A stretch of 64,000 bases of DNA from Stenogyne calaminthoides (Eukaryota; Streptophyta; Magnoliopsida; Lamiales; Lamiaceae): the NCBI GenBank assembly GCA_037126765.1, contig JBBCBC010000001.1, positions 28,256,804 through 28,320,803 of the forward strand, read 5' to 3'. The stretch's first letter is position 1. Every line of letters begins with the position of its first letter. The translations under genes were made by a program, and so were the position numbers. The notes beneath the pieces are model-generated. The model saw only the letters and a program-made list of their open reading frames with translations. It searched no databases and was not told where the DNA came from. Of the stretch, positions 49,104 to 58,920 are shown one piece after another.

Positions 49104-49639
49104 AATCTCCACTTCAGGTTCTTGCTCAGGTTGAAACAAATGTGCAAGAAAGCAAGAAACTTAGAATGTGTTTTTTCCGAGGTACTCAAACCTCTCTCGA
49201 GCTCGATAAAATCTCTCAGAAATCTTCAAGGACCTCAGATCCCTCATCAAGAAAGATCACCAAAGCCATATCAATCAACCTCGTGAATTGTCAACTTGAT
49301 GCACTTCAAATGAACCATTTCTCGATCCATCAAATACTAGAACTTGTACAATCCGAGCCAACCGCTGCTCGAAAGCCTAAAATTGAGGAAGGGAGAGGCC
49401 AAGAAACCGAGTGGCAGCAAAAGAAGAATGATTCATTCTTGATAGGTACCGAATGTATCAAAGCATATCCCGACCTTCGTGAGATCTTTTTCTTCCCACT
49501 CGAACCACTGCGGTACATTCTCAATCAATCACTTCCTCGAAATGTTGAATATTGCTTCATACGTAGGAGAAGAGTGGTGGAATGCGAGACAAATGCTCGA
49601 TCGAATTCTCGTGTTTCCGTAAAACCAAGCCGAGAATGA
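49100..49639 (+). pseudogene. ORF3 piece 2
   Basis: 179 codons overlapping the end of piece 1 by one stop-start. Ser/Arg-rich (KISQKSSRTSDPSSRKITKA) with LDALQMNHFSIHQILELVQ; no known domain. Probably the same protein after a one-base slip. Confidence 0.45.
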
Positions 49640-50123
49640 AAGTCATTAGGATACATTTTGATGAACTGGTGAAAAGAAGCTAGGATGAAAAGAAAGCTAT
49701 CAAGAAGTAGATGCTTCCAGCTCACATGATCAAAATAAAGATAAGGATAAGGAAGGTGATGCTGAAAAACAATCTGAGGGGGAGAAGGAACCTCAGACCG
49801 ATGCTGAGAAAGAAAAGGAAACTGAGAGTCAGATGGGGACAGATATCGATGTCGAACCAATCGATATCGCATAACCTCGATCGAAAGTTAGCACTCTTCG
49901 TGCCTTTTTTTAGCATCAAGTATACATTATGCCGGGTTATCAAGTACCTAGCTTTAAACTGATGGTTATGATATCGCATCGAGGCTCGGTTGGAGCACCC
50001 AAATTTCGGTTGGAAAATGTTGTACAAACTCCAGTGGTTGATTTCACACCAATCTTGGATGGGTTAAAGAAGATAGAGCCAAGGATGGAAGAGATACTGA
50101 CAGGTCAATCTGAATGAGCCAAG

Positions 50124-50779
50124 ATGACTAAGATGGAGTTAGTTCTGGCTGCTCAAAATCAGAAAATAGAGAACCTGAGTTCATCATCTGATATGCTTCA
50201 AACAACTCTATCAAGTAAATTAGCTTCATTAGATGGAAAGATTGATGGAGTACATGCAGAGCTTAATGCCAACATGAAGCAGATGTATCAAGAAAGAACT
50301 GCCTATCTTGAAGCCAAGCTGATTGAGAAGAATGATCTGATGACCAAAAAAAAATTGTTGAGGAAATGGGCTCTCTGCTCATGACCAAGATGACAGAGAT
50401 GATGCATGATGTCTTCTCAAAGCAGTTTGCTCCTCTTTCGGATGAGTTCTCAATGGCCAAGAATTACATGATAAGGCTAGAAGATGAGCATAATCAGTTG
50501 GCAGGGGAAGTGCGTAGTATGAGCAAGGAGCAATACTATATGGATACTGCACTGACTCAACTACTCCCAAGGTATGATGTCAAAAAGGGGGAAAGGCCTG
50601 GTGACAAATTAAGTGAGTTGTTGGCACAAACCTTGGAGAGAATGGCTCAAAAAGAAGCTGAAGAAAAGAAAATTGCTGATGCCTTAAGAGAAATTGAAGC
50701 CACTGAGAAACTAAAATTCAAAGAAGCTGAGAAACCTATCTTCACTCAAACATCCGAAAGCAAACCGCTCGTGAAGTAA
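50124..50779 (+). pseudogene. ORF3 piece 3, coiled coil
   Basis: Two overlapping open stretches (50124-50384 and 50366-50779) with heptad-like helices: LAAQNQKIENLSSSSDMLQT, KLASLDGKIDGVHAELNANM, then EDEHNQLAGEVRSMSKEQYY and QTLERMAQKEAEEKKIADAL. A run of A (50346-50354) marks the frame slip. Coiled coils suggest oligomerisation. Confidence 0.55.
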
Positions 50780-51011
50780 TTTCGAGAAATTGAGTGATAG
50801 AAGGATGGTTGGAACAAGCAAAAGGCGTAAGAAGATCAAGTCGACCAAAAAGAGAAAGGTCAGGCATTTGTGGAACAAGAAAAGAAGAAAAGAGCAAAAA
50901 GCTCAAAACCTACTCAGAGGAAGTTGATAATGGAATTCGAAGAATCTGAGGAAGAAACTGAAACCCAGAAAGAAGCCTTCGATACCAAGAAAACTCTGAA
51001 AGCTCTTCAGA

Positions 51012-51452
51012 TTGAAAAGGAAAAGAAAACTGCTGCACATTGACAAGTGGATGCCTATTCAGTTCAATGATGCATGGGAAGAGATCAAGAGAACCTTCTG
51101 GTTCTATTATGAGATTCTGAGAGGTTGGAGGGGGAGCAGCTCGGATAAGAATGAAGCCTTTATTGAGTACTTACTGACATTCTATCCTAAGTACCTGCAA
51201 AGTTGGATCAACTTGGCAGATGAAGGAAACACTCAGATAGTAGCTCCTGGTCCATACATGTACCCAGCTCCTAGGTTTGAGAATGACTATGTGAATGAGG
51301 CGCCATTTCTCGAAGAAATAGCCCAAGATGCCATCCAAATTAGGCCTAACAGAAACAACCCTGAAATCATCAAGGCAAGAGATGAACTGAAGAAGAGATA
51401 CTACGGGATGTTCAACCTGGAAGTGCCAGAGGATGAAGTAGAAGAAGACTGA
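51012..51452 (+). pseudogene. ORF3 piece 4, C-terminal domain
   Basis: 146 codons ending in an acidic tail (LEVPEDEVEED). An aromatic-rich core (FNDAWEEIKRTFWFYYEILR; FIEYLLTFYPKYLQSWINLA) precedes a Pro/Tyr stretch. No family recognised. The stop TGA at 51450-51452 lies ~255 bp before the 3' LTR. Confidence 0.5.
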
Positions 51453-51691
51453 AGACTTTGTACTTCTGTTTTTGTTTTTGATTTTCATTGTAATCTGTAA
51501 CTCTTATCCTACATCAATGAAATTTTATCTTTATGCTCAAAGATAATATCTCATTATCTTTTTACATGTCTTGATATACCAGATTGTTAAAAATAACTTG
51601 ATTGGAGAAATACTATTTTGGTTGTAATAGATAAACTGAAACATGAGGATAGGTTAGGTTTTCTTAAATGTAACAAGATGGTTTTGGCATC

Positions 51692-51708
51692 ATCAAAAAG
51701 GGGGAAAT
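51692..51708 (+). promoter_or_regulatory. Polypurine tract of the Sirevirus-like element
   Basis: CAAAAAGGGGGAAAT directly before the 3' LTR start TGTTGGGAG at 51709. Confidence 0.75.
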
Positions 51709-52557
51709 TGTTGGGAGATGAATTTAATAAAGAAGTTTTGATTAGATCCCAAAAACCCTGAGTATGACATGTTCAGGATAATCTTGATAGACTGAGTCAG
51801 GTTTCAGTATAGATTGTTCAGGAAGTTATCTGCACCATGTATAGTCAGCAGATATAGATCAGGTAAGATTGCTAAAGACATCAAGATTCAATGAAGTTGT
51901 CAAGACATCAAGACTCGATAAGTAATCAAGACATCAAGACATCAAGACTCAAGAAGTTGCTAAAGACATCAAGACTCAATGAAGTAATCAAGACATCAAG
52001 ACTCAAGATGTCACTAAAGACATCAAGACTCAAGATGTTATCAAGACATCAAGACTCGAGAAGACATCAAGACGCAGAAGATATCAATACTCAAGATAAC
52101 CTTAAAATGTTCAGAGGCACTGAATAATATCTATCTACTAGAAAAACTGAGAAAAAAGCAAATATTCAGAAAAGTAGATATTGCCCAAAACATTCATATG
52201 CAGACAAAAGGAACTAAGTCTAAGTCTTGTTTAAGGTTGTCTCATTCAGAGAGATTGACCAAAAAGAGCCGTTTTATTTGTCTACATTCACTGAAGACAA
52301 GAACCAATCAGAAGAAGACAACATCAGATTTTATCGACACCGAAAGCTACAGGGACCAAATCATGTCGCATTAGTACTAAGTTCCGCATCGCAAAAATTG
52401 GTGATTGGCTACATGACTGCATATTTCCTAAAACATGCAAAGGAGTGTTCAAACCCTAAATATAGCCGTTCATCAAACACCATAAGAGGAAACTCATGAA
52501 GCTATCTCTTCCAACGGATAGTTTTTCAAGAGTGACCTTGGTGAAGTTTCCTATAAA
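51709..52557 (+). repeat. 3' LTR of the Sirevirus-like element, truncated by A2
   Basis: First ~850 bp of the LTR, matching 39553-40385. It stops inside the TATA box region (CCTATAAA) where the A2 LTR starts. The remaining ~1 kb of LTR is not found to the right, so a deletion followed. It contains the second AAGACATCAAGACTC tandem array (51870-52100). Confidence 0.8.
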
Positions 52558-54384
52558 TGTTGGGATTATACTAGAAAGTATGCTTTTACTTTGTATAATC
52601 AAAACTGAATTTCGAACTTATTTACTGAAATAAATTGTTTATCACTGATGCTTTAAATATTATCGAATGTTACATATATTTACTGCATAACTGTTCAATA
52701 AATCATATGTGTTACATTTTAGTTAATTTAGTGATACCAGATCACAGAAGATTAAATTAACAGTCCCTTATAACTAAAAGTACGCCATTCACGACCTAGA
52801 TGGAAATGAACAATCCATCGTGAAAGGTTGAAGTGTAAGGCTCAGATTGGCTTGTCTTGACCAAGAGATTACACTAGTGCATGACTGATGCACTGAATAG
52901 GACCTACAGGAGGACAAATTCTTGAATCCAAACAAGGAAGAATTAGACCTCGGTTCGTTATTTTCGTTATTTCTTAATCTTCGTTCCTTAAATAGGATCA
53001 CGTGTGGTTGGTAACTATTGCTTTGACTTATCATGGGTAGAGAATCAACGAGATTCAATATTTTTTATCTTGGGCAATATTATTGGTCACATGTGATTGC
53101 TAAGATTTAATACGGAGAATCGTGTGCAAGTACGCTTGTTCGATTTGCCCCTTGGGAGGTTCATAAGCTTTTCATACCAAATCTTGCAAGTGGAATTAGT
53201 TTCCTAGATGGATAATAATGTTGAACCGCTCCTTGACCAAGGACAAAAGATATTAATTAATGGAAAGCTATTTTAGTGGCTTGAATTAATTAATGGGCTA
53301 GATAATCTTAAACACGGGAAATAATAATCGGGAGCCATATTGACTGTAATATGGGTTAAGATTGATAGTGCAATATTAATTATGTAGTGGGATTAATTAA
53401 TATTTATGGGCTTGAATAATATTGTGGCTCAATATTGATAATTCAAGATCCATTGGAAGGTCCAATCTTAATTCTCCTAAAGGTCCCCTAAGTAGCCCAA
53501 CATATAGTCCAATAACTGAAAAAGGTATTTAAAATAAAATAAATATTGTTGCTTATTTTTCCATTATTTTCGAAATTTATGGATAAAAAGGGGGAAAGAT
53601 TTTCTTTGAATTTTGTTATGGAATGAAGATATGTATTCTTGGAATACAAGATTATCTCATTAAATTCAAGAAATCTCCCACTTGGTTATTCATGAAGGAA
53701 ATTTCGAAATTTTTGAAATATAAAGGGCAAGAAAGATTTTCTTGAAAAGATATTATGGAAGATATGTATTCTTGAAATACAAGAATATCTCATAAATTCA
53801 AGAAGATCCAAATCTTGGATTCTTGCCTATAATTTCGAAAATATCCCATAACAAAGAGTAGGTGGGATTTTTTGGAATATTATAATTATGGGAAAAAGAA
53901 CATAGGAGATATATTCAAGATTTCTTGGAGATCAAGAAAAAATTTTCCCACATTATTTTTTGCCCAAAATCTTCGACCACCTATGCTCTATAAATAGGGA
54001 TGACTCTTTCATTCCCACGTACAATTCCATGTGCTGGAAAAATTAGTAAATTCACAAAGGTGGTGCAACAAAATTTATTTTCCTTTTGTTAATTGTTCGC
54101 AAGTGTCCTACCACCGGATAGTCGAGCAAGGATTAAGGGAATACTTGGGAAGTTCTTTTGGTGAGTCTAATCAACAAGATCGTTGTCGTCCCAAGAGGTA
54201 TGTTCACGTAAACTCGTAGAAATTCCGCATGCGTAGGATTTACGTGAATTGATTATATGCATGATTTGTTGTTGGATTATTATTTGAATTAATATAGGAT
54301 TAATTCATGCTAGTAATAATTATAAGAATTAAATTTGTATTTAAATATTCACCCCGAATAGATCTCGCAAATTATTCCCCAACA
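52558..54384 (+). repeat. 5' LTR of A2
   Basis: Complete LTR with the family-A layout, including the paired ATTCTTGGAATACAAGA blocks (near 53635 and 53765) and TGCTCTATAAATAGGG TATA box near 53986. Confidence 0.88.
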
Positions 54385-55025
54385 AACGCATATCGAGCCA
54401 CTGTTTTGCTCAATTTTAAATTGTAATTTAATTCGTTGTCATTAAATTTGAAATTGGATAGTAGAATTGCTAGATCTGTTTTGCAGGTATCCAATTGTCA
54501 TGGAATTTAATGTGTTTATTTATGCATGCATATAAATTGTGGGTTTTAATTCGATTCGTTCGGATTCGTTTTGCCTCGTGAGAAAATCCACGGGTAGATT
54601 AGAATTTGTTTGATTTGATCAATGTAATAGACTAGTCTAGATCTAGGTTTATTTATTTTTGTAAATAAATTATAACCGGATCGGAAATCGAAGGCGGAGA
54701 CGAAGAATTAAAGGATAAAATCCGTAACCCAAAAGAGAAGAAAATCGGCGTAGGCGCGCGGTTTAATGTGCCAAGGAGGCATCGCTTGACGACGATCGAC
54801 GCATGACGATGTTCCTCTAATGAGGCGAGGCCGAGGGTCGAGGGTCCCAAGAAAATGAAGACGGGCGGCACTACAATCGCAGACGGGGCGCCATGCGCCG
54901 GGATCAAGATTCTGACATCTTGATAGAAATAAGGAAGAAGCAAGCGGATGTCAAGAAACGGGTACGGATTTTTGAGCAGGAGATCAACATTGTAGAAGTT
55001 CAAGCCAAGCAGGCGAGGGCCGGCG
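52558..55025 (+). mobile_element. Family-A copia element A2, 5' LTR and leader only
   Basis: The 5' LTR at 52558-54384 (TGTTGGGATTATACTAG to TTCCCCAACA; 1827 bp) is clearly related to the A1 LTRs. It is followed by an altered primer site (CGCATATCGAGCC), the same AT-rich leader as A1 (GGATAGTAGAATTGCTAG near 54457) and a GC-rich block (54690-54900). gag, pol and the 3' LTR are missing: the sequence runs into a LINE at about 55025. Confidence 0.85.
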
Positions 55026-57091
55026 AAAATAGATTTTCAATCAGCTTTTGTAGGCAACAAAGAGATTTTGGATAGCATTTTAGTTCTTAATGAAGTTGTG
55101 GATTTTATGAAGAAGGAAAAAAAGAAAGGTTTTGTGTTCAAAGTGGACTTCGAAAAAGCATATGACTCGATCTTGTGGGACTTCCTTGACGATATGATGA
55201 GAGGTATGCAGTTCCACTGGAAATGGAGGAAATGTATTCGGGGGTGTGTTTCGTCAGCCTCGATGTCAGTGTTGATTAATGGAAGTACCACTGGGGAGTT
55301 CCAGCTCCAAAGAGGAATCCGGCAGGGAGACCCTCCATCCTCGTTCCTGTTCTTGATCGCTGCTGAAGGTCTTAGTTGTTTAATGAGAAAAGCTGTTGAG
55401 ACGAAGGATTTTGATGGGATTGATGTTGGATAGAAAAAGGTTTTGATAAGTCACTTGCAGTTTGCAGATGACATAGTGCTACTTGGGGAAGCGTCTTTGA
55501 AGAATGGAAGATGTTTAAGAGGAATTCTTTGGTTGTTTGAGATATCGTCTGCCTTGAAAGTCAATTTCCATAAGAGTTAGGTCTATGGTGTCGCATTGAA
55601 AAATCACCAGATGGAGGCGATTGCAGAGGTTTTAGGGTGTAAAATTGGGAAGTTCCCATTCTTATATTTGGGGATACCAATTGGTGCGAATTTCAGAAAT
55701 ATGGAAGTTTGGAAGCCATTGATTGACAGGTTCCGGAAGAAACTATCAGGGTGGGAAAGACGGTATCTATCCTTTGGAGGTCGTCAAGTGCTTTTAAATT
55801 TGGTTTTATCGACTCTACCAGTCTACTACTTATCCTTTTTCAAAGCCCCTGAGTGTGTAATTCAAACCCTGATCAAACTTCAATGACACTTTTTATGGGG
55901 GGGGAAGGGTTGAGTCGTAAAACCGCTTAGATCAAATGGGGGTCTGTATGTCATGATAAGTTTAGGGGAGGGTTGGGAGTGAGAGATATCAAATATTTTA
56001 ATCAAGCCTTATTGTGCAAGTGGCTTTGGAGGTGGGTGTCTGGGGAAGAGTCGTTATGGGTCAGAGTTATAGAGTGAAAGTACGGGTCTTTTAAATGGGT
56101 TTCTGATGTTTGTCGGGTCGGTAAGAAGTGGTCTTTGTGGTGGAAAGATATGTATGAGTTGTGGTGGAGTCTGGTGGGTGAGTTGTTTCGAGGTAGGTTG
56201 AGGTTCTCGTTGGGAAATGGTCTTAAGGCGTCATTTTGGGTCGATCTGTGGTCTGAGGATAGATGTCGGTTGATGGATAGGTTTCCATTATTATTTGAGT
56301 TGTCGGTCCAAAAAAAAGAGTCCATTGGGAGTGTGTGGGATGATGTGAGTAAGTCGTGGGTTTTTAGGTGGGTTAGAGAGTTAACTTCTAATGAATGTGT
56401 TGAATCTTTTGGTCTTTGGCAGTATGTAAGCAGGCACTCAGTTCATTCGGGAGTAAAGGATGCTTGGAGGTGGCAAGGTTCATCTCGTGGTAGTTTCACA
56501 ACAAAAGATATGTATGAGGCCATTGTGGAGGCCAACCCTGGAGGTGACGAGAATGATTTTCCTTGGAAGAAGCTGTGGTGGAAGGCGTTCCATGCTAAAG
56601 TCTCTGCTTTCTCGTGGAAATCCGTTCGTGAGAGATTGGCCACAAAAGATAATTTGCTCAAACGTGGTATTCGAGAGGGTGTGGGAACTAGGGCTTGCTC
56701 GATGTGTAAAGGATCGATGGAAACATCAAACCATATTCTTGTTTCGTGCCCGGTAGCTATCCTTGTTTGGCAAGCTATTTGATCTTGGCTTGACAAACTA
56801 TTGCTGTATTCGTCCACCGTCCGAGAGCATTTCATGGAGTTTATGGAGTCAGAGGGTGACAAAGTCAAGAGGAAGTTTTTCGAACTAATTTGGCAAGCGA
56901 CTGTTTGGAAGTTTTGGAAAGTACGTAATGGGATTATTTTCAAAGACAGCCCCTACACTTTGGAGGAACTCATCGATGGTATTAAATTTTGCTCATGGAA
57001 GTGGATTCGTTCTCATTACCCGGTAACTTTTGATTTTCCGTTTTATTTGTGGGATTCCCAACCTTTGCAGTGCATTCCGAGTAAGCTATAA
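55026..57091 (+). pseudogene. LINE reverse transcriptase and C-terminal zinc-binding domain
   Basis: Non-LTR reverse transcriptase: FKVDFEKAYDSILWDFL with the first catalytic Asp, GIRQGDPPSSFLFLIAAEGL, then QFADDIVLLGEAS (metal-binding ADD) across a stop at 55430; FPFLYLGIPIG, WERRYLSFGGRQVLLNLVLS and LPVYYLSFFKAP follow. The zf-RVT segment is at 56135-56782 (FTTKDMYEAI, WWKAFHAKVSAFSWKSVRER, CSMCKGSMETSNHILVSCP), and a last piece lies at 56801-57091. Stops at about 55433, 55579, 55884 and 56780 plus frame breaks inactivate it. Confidence 0.85.
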
Positions 57092-57189
57092 ATCTATAGG
57101 AATCTGTTTGTTGGGACTTGTATGTTAAGGGTTTCGAGTACCCCTTGTGCTCGTGATATAATATTTCATCTTTACCTTTTAAAAAAAAA
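55026..57189 (+). mobile_element. 5'-truncated L1-type LINE, copy 1
   Basis: Begins inside the reverse transcriptase (FQSAFVGNKEILDS) and runs to a poly-A at 57181-57189. Its last 120 bases (GAGTACCCCTTGTGCTC, then TTTCATCTTTACC) resemble those of the second LINE at 60159. 5' truncation is normal for LINEs. No convincing target duplication is found. Confidence 0.85.
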
Positions 57190-57975
57190 TCTATTCAATA
57201 TTGCAATATTGTATTTGTGATAGATTTTGTTCCATCCTCCACCTTTGTTCCTCAATATGGGATAAAACACATTTTTGTACCCATACTGAATATGTATTCT
57301 AAACCCTCGTCCAATGAACCAAACAACTGATTAGTTGAAACTAAGCCACCTATTCATGCCTATCTGCAAACCAAATGGAGCCTTAATAAATTTTGATATT
57401 TCTCACATGAGACGATTTTATTCAGATTTTATCGTTATTACATCTTCTTTTAATTCCTTCATCCCACTTATTGTTCTTATTTATATTAAAATTTCGATGG
57501 ACTCAAATTCACTTTGTTTAGGGATGGGTGTGAAAACTTATTTGGGGCGTACCAAAGCGATAAATGTGAACTAGTTGCTTCATTTTTTGTTGACCCTAAC
57601 TAAAAACCAAAAGCGATCAAATTTTTTAGATTGAATTCAACCTCTCCTAATATATGATATTTATGTAACAATTATTATGGAGTTAGTACACTTATATGAT
57701 AAACATGACATGTATTTTTCATTAAAAATAAATAGAATAAAGATCCGTGATGCAAGGAGAGGTCCCGGGGGGGCAGGAGTTGTCGAGGTGTTTTGTCTTC
57801 GTTGATGAATGGTTTGTCCTTGTACTTCCAACAAAATATTTCACTTCCATGGCCCTCCCCTGCCCTAATGTAATCTAATTTCTCAGCCACACCCAACCCA
57901 AATTTATTGATTGTGGTACCACTACTACACCCACCCGCACTCATTGGGAAAACTATCTATTTATTATATTTATTG
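57190..57975. other. No gene recognised
   Basis: Low-copy-looking spacer after the LINE. Bases about 57750-57945 are GC-richer (GAGAGGTCCCGGGGGGGCAG) and stay open on the minus strand for 89 codons (57675-57944), without any known domain; possibly regulatory. Confidence 0.35.
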
Positions 57976-58292
57976 CTAGGTCTTGTATACCGCAGGTGCA
58001 CCGTGCACTTTATAGTGTATTTTTAAAACGTAAAATTTGGTGCACTGAATTCATGCAACTTGTTTACAGTGAAATATGCAACATGTGTTACACTTCACAG
58101 TGTATTTTTGAAGCATATATACAACTTGTTGCACTTAATCATATAACTTATAATTTACACTGAAATTTCAACTTATTTTACGAACACATGTTGCACGTTT
58201 CATTGCAAACAAATTATATACAGTGTACCAAATTATATGTTTAAAAAATACACTATGAAATATGCGGTGCACCTGGTGTACTCAGGAGACCC
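57976..58292. mobile_element. Palindromic MITE, family R, longest copy
   Basis: Starts TAGGTCTTGTATACCGCAGG with TGCACCGTGCAC and ends GGTGCACCTGGTGTACTCAG then GAGACCCA. The AGGTCT/GAGACCC ends suggest the true termini lie outside the GTGCAC block. Complementary arms (TACAACTTGTTGCACTTAAT etc.) fill the middle. Confidence 0.6.
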
Positions 58293-58920
58293 ACTCTATA
58301 TTTATACACACATAAATGCATGGGTTATATCTACATACACCTTCATTCTTTAAATACGTATGTAAATTTTTAAAAGGGGTTTCAAATTTTCAACTAATAA
58401 ATTGTGAAATTATGTTGTGTAGCATTAATTGTAGAATTAATTAAAAAAGAAGGTGAGGTCATGTTTGGAGTGAAGGATTTGATTTAAGAGAGGAATTTAG
58501 GTGAGAATGTTAAATGACATTATAATTTAGGTTCAATGAACCCCATATTCAAATTCAAAATAAAAGTTACGGATATCAAATTTATTATAAAATTAATTCC
58601 ATCTGATCAATTTCAATTTATTTATTACTATAACTTTCAAATCCTTGAGGTTTATTTCACTAATGTTTCACTGCATTTGCTGATTTATTTAACTAAAAAG
58701 AGTAGAGAACTGATGCCAAAATCTTTGGGCTAAACCCGAATGCCCATTCATAAGTTTGTGGATAATGTGAGGAGGGCCCAAATATTAATATCATTGGGTA
58801 AGAGCCATGCTATTTTCCTCTATTGGGCCAATGGCCACATAATTGATATGACTCGTAAAGTCAAATAAGGCCTAAGTTATTATAAAGTTAAACTAAACCA
58901 ACAAAATGGGTACAAGTCGG
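58293..58920. other. No gene recognised
   Basis: AT-rich spacer. The plus-strand open frame at 58536-58733 has no domain. Fragments such as AGGAGGGCCCAAATATTAA near 58775 are not identifiable. Confidence 0.45.

Larger units (their letters stand above)
48097..51452 (+). pseudogene. Post-pol coding region (ORF3) of the Sirevirus-like element, broken
   Basis: After a ~620-bp gap with no coding sequence, a long region with protein-like codon usage runs to 51452. It starts MTLSVYDKLAISNKPWYEYV at 48097 and is interrupted by frame changes. Open pieces, in order: 48339-49103 (254 codons), 49100-49639 (179), 49929-50117, 50124-50384, 50366-50779 (137) and 51012-51452 (146). It sits where Sirevirus elements carry an extra gene sometimes called envelope-like, but I see no signal peptide or membrane helix in any piece. 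Function unknown. Confidence 0.65.
39553..52557 (+). mobile_element. Sirevirus-like Ty1/copia element with long post-pol coding region
   Basis: A 5' LTR of about 1.9 kb, primer site, gag, protease, integrase, reverse transcriptase and RNase H in copia order (41585-47476). About 4.2 kb of further sequence with a broken long coding region follows, then a purine tract and a 3' LTR cut short at 52557 by A2. Copia elements with an extra gene after pol and a 13-kb size fit the Sirevirus group. The pol reading frame is broken dozens of times. No target duplication can be checked because the right LTR is incomplete. Confidence 0.8.

Noticed and set aside
48097..51452. Calling the post-pol region a viral-type envelope gene
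   Set aside because: No signal peptide, membrane helix or glycoprotein pattern is visible in any piece; position alone is not enough.
51171..51488. Minus-strand frame opposite ORF3 piece 4
   Set aside because: Shadow of the plus-strand retroelement coding region; similar shadows opposite pol and LINE frames were left out.
57181..57200. Target duplication for LINE copy 1
   Set aside because: TCTATTCAAT after the poly-A only weakly resembles AGATTTTCAAT at the left end; no convincing repeat was found.
57675..57944. An 89-codon minus-strand open frame
   Set aside because: No recognisable domain; it runs into very AT-rich sequence with unlikely codon use. Kept only as a possible regulatory region.
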